A stretch of 64,000 bases of DNA from Paraescarpia echinospica (taxonomy: Eukaryota; Annelida; Polychaeta; Sabellida; Siboglinidae), in the NCBI GenBank assembly GCA_020002185.1, contig CM034533.1, forward strand, positions 37,246,833 through 37,310,832, given 5' to 3'. Shown one piece after another: positions 12,792-22,848 of this stretch. The position numbers were made by a program, and so were the translations under genes. The notes below the pieces were generated by a model. That model was not told where the DNA came from. It was given only the letters and a program-made list of their open reading frames with translations, and searched no databases. Every line of letters starts with the position of its first letter. The first letter of the stretch is position 1.

Positions 12792-12902
12792 AAAAAGTGG
12801 TTGTATTCATATCTGGCCCAGTTCCGTTGGAGAGCAGTTCTCAAATCATAGCACTAATGGGAATCATGTCAAGCAACGTAGCGATGATGACATTCGATGT
12901 TG
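12792..12902 (+). CDS. CACHD1: CACHD1-like host gene, exon b (VWA domain), first copy
   Basis: 111 nt between a TGTGTTGCAG acceptor and a GTGAGT donor, phase 1 at both ends, so its loss or duplication keeps the frame. It encodes K-V-V-V-F-I-S-G then I-I-A-L-M-G and M-M-T-F-D-V, the later strands of the VWA fold, in the same order as in CACHD1 proteins. A second copy at 27389-27499 differs by one codon (Met to Asn after G-I). Only one copy is expected in the protein. Confidence 0.65.
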
Positions 12903-13384
12903 GTGAGTAGATCCATTTGGATGAGCTGAATGAATGAATGTGTAGGCACTTAGTTATCTGACACTAACGAATTATATAGATCAGTGTGAGAAAACGACTG
13001 TATTATTATTTGATAACTTATATTAGAACAGTTATTTAGATTAGTGACAAAATAAACGTATGTGTGATTATTTTAGCAATTGTGACTAGAACATGTGTGC
13101 AACTGAGTGAAAAGGTAAACGAATATGTGATTATTTGGTCAACTGAAACTAGCTGGAACCGAAATAAACAAGGCGATCATACGTAAAGAGTAACATTTGT
13201 GCACAGCAAACAGTCTTCTTAAATACTACACAGACATAGTGAATAGTGTAAACATAGTTGACTAAACTATTTTAAATAGCTAATTAGATTATTAGTATTA
13301 AATCAATTCTTATATGGCGCCGTACAAGCGGCAAGTCAAGGCAATGCAATACATGGTATGAGGCGACTGCCACAGTTGGGTGGA

Positions 13385-14390
13385 TTTTGCCCTATCCGGC
13401 TGTGGGAAGTCATGGGCAGAGACCAAGGAAGAGGGATTCACCTTTCAGTGCGTGGGGTGTTGGAAGGTGGAATGTCTGAAGAAGGAGGTAGCTAGGTTGG
13501 TAGATATTGTGCATGGGATGTAAATGAGAATCAGCAAGGAGACACTTGGAATGGGGAGAGACGACAGGGAGAGAGTTGGGAATACGGTGAGACTAAAGGA
13601 GTAGAGCAGTAGCAAGAAGACTGAGGAAAGGAGACTGAGAGGAGGAAAAGTGATCAAAGGGGAAGAAATTGGAAGATCGACGGCAGGAAAGGTGACAGGC
13701 GTGAAGGTGAAAGGGGAGAAAGTGACCGTAAAGAAAAGGGTAGGAGGGGAAAAGAGAAGGGAGAGGAGAAACGGAAATGCAATGGGAGAAAAGAAGACGG
13801 GATGAAAGGAAGGGAGAGAAGTTGGAAGGTCACAACAGAAACAGCGTCAGGAAAGAATAGAACAGAAAAGATTGTGACAGGAGAGCAGAAGACAGCGAAA
13901 GAAGACTACAACCAGACAGACGCAAACCGGAGAAGGAGCTACTCTGAGGCAGTGATTGGGTGGGCATTGAGGAAAGAGAAGGTGTTCATGGGTGATTCCA
14001 TTCTGAGAAAGACAGAGAAGACACTAAGCGAAGGGGAGGACGTCGTAGTTTGTTTGCCGGCGGCTAGGATAGAGAATGTGACTGAAAGGGTAGAGAAGGT
14101 GTAGGGGCATGACAGGGGAGGATCTATACTAGTACACTTAGGGACAAATAAAGCAGACAGGGTGGGAACAACTGGGATAGTACAGAAGTACAGACAGTTA
14201 GTGGGGAAATTAAAGCAGAGCAGATGTGTAAAGAAGAGGGGGTGGGATTCGTTGGTTTATGGGGATATTTTGTTGGGAGGGAAGATATGCACATGAGAGA
14301 TGGCCTCCATATATGTGGAAAGGGGGCAGCAGTTTTCTCAGAGAACCTGCTGCAATCTGTTGAAAGTGGGACAGGCAGCATCTAGATATA
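13385..14390 (+). pseudogene. LINE copy C ORF1
   Basis: Same plan as copy B: Cys-containing N-terminus, Lys/Glu-rich linker, then an esterase segment with V-F-M-G-D-S-I near 13985. The GTNN block is G-T-N-K, and a deletion removes the segment around 14210. Stops and frameshifts break it. Mirrored at 27982-28987. Confidence 0.65.
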
Positions 14391-14519
14391 AGATATATTA
14401 TCTTATTTAAACTAGATTCGCAGGGGGATTCACAGAGAATCCTGAAAATGGAGGCATAGATAAAGACAACAGAAATAAAACAGCAAAGAACAGCCTGTAA
14501 AACTGTTCTGAATCAGTAT

Positions 14520-16173
14520 ATAAATGCGTTTGTTTAAATGGAAGGAGCATAGTAAACAAAAGAAGTGAACTAAACATTATGGTAGTAGATATTGACCCTC
14601 ACATAACAGGTATAACCGAATCATGGGCCACCACTGATATATCAGGTGCCGAATTGGGACTAACACGCTAATGTTTAGGAAAGATAGAATAGGAAGAAGT
14701 GGAGGTGGAGTTATTTTATATGTTAAAGAATCTTTCCAGGCTTAAATAAAATTAGAAAGAGAAGCAGATTGCGAAGAAGCATCATAGTTACAGGAAACTC
14801 AACGTTAACGATGGGGATAATTTATCGACGTCCAAACATAAGCATAGAAGAGAATGAGAATGTACAAAACGCTGTAAGGGAAGTTAGTAAACGGGACGGT
14901 ATTATTATGGGAGATTTTAACCATGGTCATATACGACGGAAATCTCTACAGAGTACGGGCCGTGAGGACCACACGTTTTTAGTTTTACTACAAGTTTGTT
15001 TTCTCAACGTGTGCTAGAGCCAACCAAGGGTGACAATGTGTCAGACATAGTTTTGTCCTCACAGAAAGAATTAGTTGGCAATGTCAAATTATGTGAGCCA
15101 CAGGGAAGTAGTGATCCGTCAAAATGAAATCAGAAAGAAATAATAAAAAGCAGTTCAGGAGAAATTTCCACAACAGAAGATATAAGGAAATGGTGATATA
15201 TTTAGCAAAGATAGACTGGAACAACACACTGAAGAATAAGACAGCAACGGAATGCTGGAATATCTTAAAGAGTGAAATTGCGTGCATCGTCGATAAATTT
15301 GTTCCCTTGAAAAAACAAGGGAAGCGGTGCAGAAAAAAATACTTATCAAAAGAAGCCATTACAAAAATTAAGTACAACCAAATGATATGGAAGTAATATA
15401 GACCTACTGGAAATGACGACGACTACAACATTTACAAAGTAGCACTAAACCAAGCTACAACTAAAATTCGAAGAGAAGCTACGAACACAAATTAGCTTGT
15501 AATATAAAACAACACAAGAGTTGTTGTGCATATGCTCGGAGCAAACAGAACGTTCAGGATAACGTCGGTCCTCTGGAAGTGCTGGAAATATAATATCAGA
15601 GGGATTCTTAATGGCAGAAGACCTGTATGAGTATTTAATTTCGGTGTTTACCAGGGAAGATATTAGTTCACTGCCTGTACCAGACGCAAAGTTCAAGGAG
15701 GCGAAATCAGACTATTTAAGACAGTTAATTGTAACCACGGAAATGGTGTCTATGAAAATAAGGACTATGAAGTATAACAAATCACCTGAATTGGATGGGA
15801 TTCCGCCCAAACTACTATTGGAAATTGTAGAATAAATTAACATACCACTAGCAACACTTTTCATCTTCAACTTATCATTAGAAGAGGGAGTGGTTCCTTT
15901 CTTTAAAATGGAAAGAAGCAAACATTATACCGATATTTTAAAAAGGTCCAGAAACAAATCCGCGAACTACAGACCAGTGAATTTAACATCAGTAATTTTC
16001 AAATTATTAGAAAGACTAATCAAAGATCACATGGTGGATTTTCTTCTTAAACATAACTTGTTAAACCCATCTCAACATGGCTTTCTAAAAGCGGGGTCAT
16101 GCTTAACAAATATGTTATGTTTTATTGAAGATGTCACTAAGTGTGTAGACGAGGGATCACCAGTAGATATCAT
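14520..16173 (+). pseudogene. LINE copy C ORF2, 5-prime two thirds
   Basis: Endonuclease pieces (G-I-T-E-S-W near 14620, I-M-G-D-F-N-H-G near 14905) and reverse transcriptase up to S-P-V-D-I-I are recognisable, spread over several frames. The catalytic FADD part is absent because Gypsy-1 interrupts the gene. Confidence 0.75.
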
Positions 16174-17735
16174 TGTCACGGATTAGCGAGGTCTCCGTAC
16201 ACTAGATGGCTCAGTCTAGTAGGGTTCTTATATATCAAGGTCAACGCATATGAGAAAGAACGGTTATCGTGAACAAGCAACAAAGAACGAGGAAAATTTA
16301 ATAAACTTTATTACAAGATATCTTCCTTTTGGCAAATATCTCGATTAACAAAATAAACAGAATAAAGAAATCCCGTAACCAAATCTTAATAGAACATAAT
16401 AAACAATAACACTGAATCTTTCGATTATCGAATTCCACTTCCTTTCTAAGGTGGATTATACCGCTACACGACCATACACTAGGCGCCAAGTGTTATCTAA
16501 GAATAACTCCCATAATATAAATACACAGTATAAGCTAGTCCTCGCGGACTCTCATTACAGTAATCTGTTACAACACACACATATATATATCTATATATGT
16601 GAATACTCCAAGGGTAATAATACCTCACTTCAAAACCACAAATAACTACTAATCATAATACAGCAAATAATATATACGTTCAATCAGAAAATAGACATTT
16701 ACACTGGGCTAGTCCCATCTCGAATATATACGAACGTTTGTTGAAGTCAACACGCCGAGCTCAGAACACAATTAGAACGTTGTATTTCGGCCGCATGAGT
16801 GATGATGCCGGGCACTTGACGATTGCCGTCGTACGCCGCGAATTCTCGTGTCGCGTCCGTTCAATGATCGCAAACGACTGCGAAGTCAGTTGAATACGTT
16901 CAACTGAAAGACGAAGCCGGGCAGTAGACGCTTACCGCCGGCCGCTACGAATTCGATCGAGAGGTCTTGCCCTGTCGCAAACGATCGAGAAGTCGGATGA
17001 ACGGGTTCGCGCGAATGACGACGCCTGGCAGTTTACGTTTACCGCCGGCCGCTGCGAGTCGCATTCGGTCAAGCTTTCTGACGATGTCGCTGTGAGACCG
17101 CTGTTCGAGGATGGTCCGAGCTGGGTGAGCGCGTCGCGATTATCGCTCATCGACGCAAATACGTTGGGGCCGACCGGAACGTTGTCTCGATATACTGCTG
17201 ACGTGGCGGCATGGATTCTTCGAAGCTCGATCGAACAGTCACTCTGGACACTGAATATTACACACACAAAAGCTTGGGAACGTAACACACGTTAACGATT
17301 CCCACCACGCTTTACGACTTGACTTGCCATTCTCTTGGCAGCAGGGCAACCTGTCTCGTTCAACCCTGGATCTGTCCCAGTCCTTCGCCAGCGCCCAGAT
17401 GGCGAAATGCGTACAACAAACGTTTGTATAAGGAGACCTAATTACACATCATATGACAGGTTTCCATCATTTCTATTGGCTAATGCAATATACAATTCAA
17501 ACTAGGCATTGTGGAACACCCTCTCTAAGATTACAGTGAAACCACCTGCTTGCCTAGAAACACTAGCAACAGAATACCACGCTTCACTGAGCGCATCTGC
17601 AACCGAGTTGCTGTAATTACGTAACTAAGGCGGTTGGTTAACAATATGTCTATCTACTTGCTTGACCTTCCTCATTTATAAAATTAAACCTCAGGAAAGT
17701 AGATTTAAACATCCAGAAATAGCAGAAATGCGACA
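16174..17735 (-). repeat. Gypsy-1 3-prime LTR
   Basis: Bounded by TGTCACGGAT at the left and GAAATGCGACA at the right as read on the + strand. Just inside lies TTACCCCCCGCTAAG, whose complement is a purine-rich polypurine tract (AGCGGGGGGTAA) next to the 3-prime LTR, as expected for minus-strand orientation. Contains a short CA/TA microsatellite near 16575. Confidence 0.85.
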
Positions 17736-17894
17736 TTACCCCCCGCTAAGAATCTACTTCCTGAACAAAAGTATTAACGAATAAATTTAATACATTAATT
17801 TAATACATTCACTCGCCGAACTAATAACTATCTAGTTGCACACACAAAAAATCATGACACTTCATTGTCTCAACTAATTTGATGGAACCTACAT

Positions 17895-19070
17895 CTATTC
17901 CATTCGGCTTAGGTAGTCTGCACCTATGTTATCTGTTCTAGGGATTGACTCTACCCGGAAACGATAGGGTTGGACTTTAAGAGCCCACCGCATAACGCGA
18001 TTGTTTGTTAACTTCGCAGTGTTTAGGAATTTCAGGGATCGTTGATCACACTGCACAATGAAACTTCGCCCATATAGGTATAAGTGAAACGCAACTGGGA
18101 ATAAGACTCCGTTATTCTCGTGAAGTAACATTGCTCCGAGTCCGGTATCGGACGCATCTGTGCGCAAGACAAAGGGTTTGTTGACGTCAGACAATTTGAG
18201 GATAGGCGCCTTACACAGGGCCTGCTTCAGTTGAATGAAGGCCTTATCCGCTTCATCATTCCAACTTAAATTGTTAGGCTGTTTTGCCTTTGTGAGATCA
18301 GTCAATGGAGCCACGATTCTGGAATACCCATTAACAAACTTCCGGTAATATCCTGCCAAACCTAGAAAAGACCTCACTTGTTTCTTCGTGGTAGGAATGG
18401 GCGCATTCCTAATCTTGTTTACCTTGTCTTCCTGGGTCTTCACTTCTCCTTGACCTACTTGGTGCCCCAGGAAATCGACGGATTCAAACCCAAGATAACA
18501 CTTCGACGGTTTTATTGTGAGACCCGCTTGTCTCACTCGGACGAACACTGCCCGCAGTGTTGATAAGTGATCGGCCCATGTTGAGGTGTGAATCAATACA
18601 TCGTCAACATAATTGGTAACACCACCGAGGCCATCTAAGAGTATGCGCATCATGCGACTGTACGATGCGCCGGCGTTGACTAGACCGAAAGGCATGACGC
18701 AGAATTGGAACAACCCTTGGGAAGTACAAAATGCGGTTTTCTCCTTATCTTCCGGTTCCATCCTTATTTGCCAGTAGCCTTTGCAGAAATCTAGTTTGGA
18801 CAAGTACCTATCCTGTCCCACCTCAGCCAAGATAGTATCGGGATTTGGCATAGGTTCTGCATCGAATTTAGTAACCTTGTTTAACTGGCGAAAATCTACT
18901 TTATGAATTAGCAACAAAGGCGATGAGTAAGGTGAATGAGATGGCTCAATCACGCCCATTTCTCGCATCTTCTCAACCTCCTGTTTTACCACTCCCAACT
19001 TGGCTAATGGAATAGGGTACGGTTTGCATCTCACGGGACTAGAGGACGTTACCTCAATGGCATGGGACAA
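17895..19070 (-). pseudogene. Gypsy-1 reverse transcriptase and RNase H
   Basis: It starts with the entry segment P-V-R-C-K-P-Y-P-I-P and G-V-I-E-P-S-H-S-P-Y-S-S-P-L. Polymerase motifs include L-D-F-C-K-G-Y-W-Q-I, P-F-G-L-V-N-A-G-A and the catalytic Y-V-D-D. A stretch before D-F-R-Q-L-N-K is missing in both Gypsy copies. The RNase H has R-T-D-A-S-D-T-G but lacks 29 residues (87 bp) found in Gypsy-2, including the E-G-E-C catalytic block, so the domain is dead here. It lies downstream of integrase, not upstream. Confidence 0.85.
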
Positions 19071-19094
19071 GAGACTAGTTTACCCCGGAGTGCT

Positions 19095-20369
19095 CTAAAA
19101 GATGGAAGGAAATTCTTCCATTAGCTGTTTCAAGTCTCGTGTCTGATCAGGTGATAAACTATCACTCACATGGACATCCCCAAGGTTTTCCTTTCTCTCA
19201 GGAATGGGAAAATCTTCATCAGTCTCACATTCAGGTTGTTCTTCGACAACAGCAGCTAAACCTAGCATCTCCACATTACCTCTCTCATAGTATTTCTTCA
19301 TCATGTTGATGTGGAAGAGTTTACGATTATCTCCGATCTTTACCTGATAATCGTTTATCCCCACTCTCTCTATCACCTCATATGGACCCTTCCATTGCAT
19401 GAGCAACTTGTTTGAATCAGTGGGGAGAAGGATGAGGGCTTTGTCTCCTACTTCTAGGGTTCTCACCTTGGCCTTTCGATCAAAGTGTTCCTTATACCGG
19501 TCTTGAGAATTCTTAAGATTCTCTCTAGCTAGTTCGCAAGTTGATTCTATCCGATTACGGAGATCCACTACGTACTGGTACGTTTCTACTAGCTCATCGT
19601 CTGGTTTCTCATTCTCCCATAACTCTCTAAGAATCATCATAGGCCCCCTGACTGTCCTTCCATAGAGTAACTCAAAAGGGGAAAATTCCATGCTCTCCTG
19701 GGGTGCTTCGCGGTATGCAAACATGAGAGGTTCCAGATACGGATCCCAGTCTCGTGGACGTTCAGAGCCCACCCGCCTTAGCATCCGTTTTAAAGTACCG
19801 TTCCATTTCTCTACCAATCCATTTGCCATGGGATGGTAAGGAGAAGAGTGGACTTGTTGGATAGAGAGTAACCTAGCTACCTCGGTCATAGTTTTTGACA
19901 CGAACTGACTGCCATTATCGCTGAGTACTACTTTAGGCAGACCCACCCTTGAGAAAATCTTCAGAAGAGCCTCTGCTGTCGTTTCCGTGTCGATATTCGA
20001 CACCGCTACCGCTTCCGGCTATCTAGTAGCGAAATCTACCAGGGTTAAGATCCATCGATTACCTCTCTCTGTCACTGGGGTTATGGGACCTACCAAATCT
20101 ACCGCTACCTTTTCAAAGGGCGTGTTTACGATGGGGATCATTTGTACGGAAGCCTTAGGGACATTGCCTCGACTGACGGTCCTCTGACAGATGTCACATG
20201 ACTGGCAGAATCTGTGGACATCACCCACTATCCCTGGCCAGTAGAAGTTAAGGAGGATTCTGTCTAGCGACTTCCTAATTCCCTGATGTCCAGATAGGAT
20301 GGTTTCATGTCCTAACGTCATGACTCGATTGCGCAAAACTCGGGGAACTACTAGTTGTTTCAGTCTCAC
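19095..20369 (-). pseudogene. Gypsy-1 integrase
   Basis: N-terminal zinc-binding HHCC (H-E-T-I-L-S-G-H then C-Q-S-C-D-I-C), then the DDE core: V-D-L-V-G-P, S-D-N-G-S-Q-F and the E of N-G-L-V-E-K-W-N-G. A GPY/F module follows (W-K-G-P-Y-E-V-I then L-F-H-I-N-M-M-K). One in-frame TAG interrupts the core right after V-D-F-A-T-R, and a frameshift near 20375 separates it from the protease frame. The sequence runs straight into the reverse transcriptase, which fixes the INT-before-RT order. Confidence 0.85.
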
Positions 20370-20973
20370 CCTCTTTCTCTTTCTGATACAAGCGATAAAG
20401 GAGCCCCCTTTTGATCACGAATTGACTTGTTTGTTCTCCCGTAGGTTTCCCTTTAGTCTCTTCAGCCGAATCAAAGCATTTCTTTAAGGTATCATCCCCT
20501 TTTTGCTCTCTCAAGAAATCATCCACGGATATACTCGCACCAACAACTTGAGGCACTATCAAAGGTTTCGTGGGTTTAGAAAGGCGCTCCCGTTGAGCAC
20601 GGGATTCTACAGCACAACCGGTGACTGGGGTGTCACTCAAGGGGGTCTCAACAGTAACGGGGACACCATCTGACTTGGTTCCTCGAAAAGGAGAACCTTC
20701 ACTTTTATCAACGTTGCCAATGACTAAGTCATAAACGGGGTTGTTTAGACATAGGGCTTCAATTTCTCCTGTGAAAAAGGGAGTTCTCACATAGCACCGG
20801 GCAGTTGGGATTTCAATGACGGATCGGTCCATCAGCATAAGGACTTTGGTTTTCCCAGTTAACTGATCTTCCGGAACTAGGTTACGTCGTACAACGACTC
20901 CGTTACACCCGCTGTCGCGTAGTACTTTCACTGGGATCCCCCCACATACCCCTCTACAACCGGTAAGGTACAA
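20305..20973 (-). CDS. Gypsy-1 aspartic protease and linker
   Basis: A retropepsin-like segment with the active site L-R-D-S-G-C-N-G and the flap-side Y-D-L-V-I-G-N-V motif, then a linker to the integrase. It overlaps the end of gag by 46 nt in the -1 frame, with a slippery heptamer in the overlap. Its final residues come from a wrong frame after the break near 20375. In the element it would cleave Gag and Gag-Pol. Confidence 0.75.
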   Translation of the reverse strand: MYLTGCRGVCGGIPVKVLRDSGCNGVVVRRNLVPEDQLTGKTKVLMLMDRSVIEIPTARCYVRTPFFTGEIEALCLNNPVYDLVIGNVDKSEGSPFRGTKSDGVPVTVETPLSDTPVTGCAVESRAQRERLSKPTKPLIVPQVVGASISVDDFLREQKGDDTLKKCFDSAEETKGKPTGEQTSQFVIKRGLLYRLYQKEKEGETETTSSSPSFAQSSHDVRT

Positions 20974-22207
20974 CTGTTTTCATGTTGTACAACAAGCATA
21001 GCAGTTACGGGGATCTTACATCCACATTGCAAAGTCCCACCCACAGGACATTGGTGACTAGGGGAATTCTGGTTTAGCACAACTGCACAATTCCCAACCA
21101 CTGGTTTCATCCTTTGTGGTGGAGGATTCCTATTCTGCACTCCCACTGTACACTGTCTCGCGATGTGACCTGGCCGATTACAAAGGAAACATGTACGCGG
21201 CGGAGGAACGGGCCGCGGGGAAGGGCTAGAAATAGGGTACCTCCCCTCCCCTGATTTACTTTTCGGGACGGATGAAGGGACGGGAGTTGGTCGGACTCGG
21301 TCTCTACGATTTTCCCGTTTACCATATGATGAATGGGCATCTGTAAATGTTCTCACCAATTCTAACAAATTCTCTTTCCCCACCGGTTTGTGTTCTCTCA
21401 GAAACACGGACAGTTCCCTAGGGCACATAAACAAGAATTGCTCTCTCAGAATGAGTTCCTTAAGACCCTCGAAAGACTCATTAATGTTTGACAAAGAAAT
21501 CCACTGAGTCAAATAATGCTCCATACGAGCAAAATACTGCGACACTGTTTCGGTCGAATTTAGAGAACAGGTGTAAAACTTCTTACGAAAATCGCCTACA
21601 GTCAGTCGGTACCATCCTAGCAATTCTTGCTTTAATTGGTCATAATCGTTGGCCACGGAAATCGGGGAACGGGAATAAACTTCTAGCGCATGACCGGTTA
21701 ACAATGCACTCAGAAAAATAGCGTAATTATCGCGCTCCCAACCCTGGCTTTCCGCACATATCTTTCAAATCGCTGGAGATATGCATCAATCGAATCCCTG
21801 TCTTCGTTAAAACAGGGTAACGGAGGACTACGGACTCCCTTAGTAATGGCTGAAGCATTACTCACCGAATCTCGGTTCTCTAAGGTAGTAGCCTCGTTGT
21901 GGAGCCTGGCCATCTTTTCTTCATGCTCCATTTCACGCGCGCGTATCTCCATATCAGCCTGGAGCCTCTCCTTCTCCATATCAGCCTGGAGCCTCTCTTT
22001 CTCCATATCAGCCTGGAGCCTCTCTTTCTCCATATCAGCCTGGAGCCTCTCTTTCTCCATATCGGCCTGGAGCTTCTCTTTCTCCGCCTCGCGAGCGGCC
22101 TGTCGCTCAGCCCGGGCGGTTCCTTGTTCATCACGAACAAATGCCTGAAGTTCGGGACCTGTTAACCCTAACTTCTCGCCTAACTCAATTAATTGAGCAA
22201 GATCCAT
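20928..22207 (-). pseudogene. Gypsy-1 gag
   Basis: It begins M-D-L-A-Q-L-I-E-L-G-E-K and has a charged coiled coil made of five near-identical 9-residue units (M-E-K-E-R-L-Q-A-D). A capsid-like helical region follows (Y-L-Q-R-F-E-R-Y, then Q-Y-F-A-R-M-E-H-Y-L), a Pro/Arg-rich stretch and a CCHC knuckle (C-F-L-C-N-R-P-G-H-I-A-R-Q-C). A frameshift near 21710 splits the frame. The part beyond about 21170 differs from Gypsy-2 by several percent. Confidence 0.8.
20937..20943 (-). promoter_or_regulatory. Candidate -1 frameshift site, G GGG GGA
   Basis: On the coding strand gag reads GTG GGG GGA TCC CAG TGA, so the heptamer G GGG GGA is in the X-XXY-YYZ register of retroviral -1 slippage sites, with its last base six nucleotides before the gag stop. 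A shift here enters the protease frame exactly. Seen also in Gypsy-2. No downstream structure was tested. Confidence 0.6.
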
Positions 22208-22826
22208 GTTTGCAAACTAGTGCAACACACGAAACAATCACTAAACGGATATCACGTTTAAGTAATACACAAGGTCAATCACCTATAAACCACAAAAGTG
22301 CTAGCTACGCTACAACACTCCACACAATCTTCTCATAAGACTGGAATAATGAAATCACTATACGATTTCATCCACGCCGTGTCAACTATCAACACACGGA
22401 AATTCTGTAAGACTTTAATCTACCCAATGCCAACTCGGCAATTGCAACAAGTAATTCAACTTCCTCGTACAGCTGAAAAATAACAAAGCTCCTACTTACA
22501 ATAATTATACGATTAATTCATGGTCCTTTACTGCTGCAATAAACAAGTCTAATGCCTCAAAACGTGAATGACACATTATAAATATAACGAGAAATATGGG
22601 ACTCAAAATTAAGTCCGGGCAGAAACGACAAGGGGCATGTGAATTACCCTACACTACAGCTACTGGAATAGATGTAGGTTTCGTCTCTAGCCACGGAACA
22701 ACGCTGACACTCCACGGAACCAGAGTGCTACTAAGTTCTCAGGCATGTTCTATGTTGCCGTCACGTGTTACCCGCAATTCATATCGTTGACCGAAGGTGT
22801 TATTTTAATTTCCCCCTCGCCGGAAT

Positions 22827-22844
22827 CCCGCGTACGAGCCCCCA
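22827..22844 (-). promoter_or_regulatory. Primer binding site, tRNA-Pro-like
   Basis: Four bases inside the 5-prime LTR the coding strand reads TGGGGGCTCGTACGCGGG. The first 11 bases equal the classic tRNA-Pro primer site known from murine retroviruses. Later bases diverge. Confidence 0.6.
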
Positions 22845-22848
22845 ATTA

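Larger units (their letters stand above)
13145..16173 (+). mobile_element. CR1-like LINE, copy C, cut by Gypsy-1
   Basis: It starts with the LINE 5-prime UTR (AATAAACAAGGC unit near 13160), then ORF1 and ORF2, and stops abruptly in the reverse transcriptase at G-A-T-A-T-C-A-T, where the Gypsy LTR begins. LINE A reads on at this point with C-T-A-C-T-T-A-G. No LINE sequence resumes on the far side of Gypsy-1, unlike copy D. Confidence 0.85.
12366..21170. repeat. Long direct duplication, first copy
   Basis: This block recurs at 26963-35862 with an offset of 14597 and very few differences. It covers host exon b, LINE C, the left Gypsy LTR and most of pol. The second copy starts at the first base after the N run. 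Differences include an 8-bp indel in the LTR, an 87-bp deletion in the RNase H of this copy and isolated substitutions. Beyond about 21170 the similarity falls to that of two different elements of one family. Confidence 0.9.

Noticed and set aside
16932..17288. Frames inside the Gypsy LTR
   Set aside because: They recur in every LTR copy in GC-richer U3/R-like sequence and match no known protein; LTR sequence explains them.
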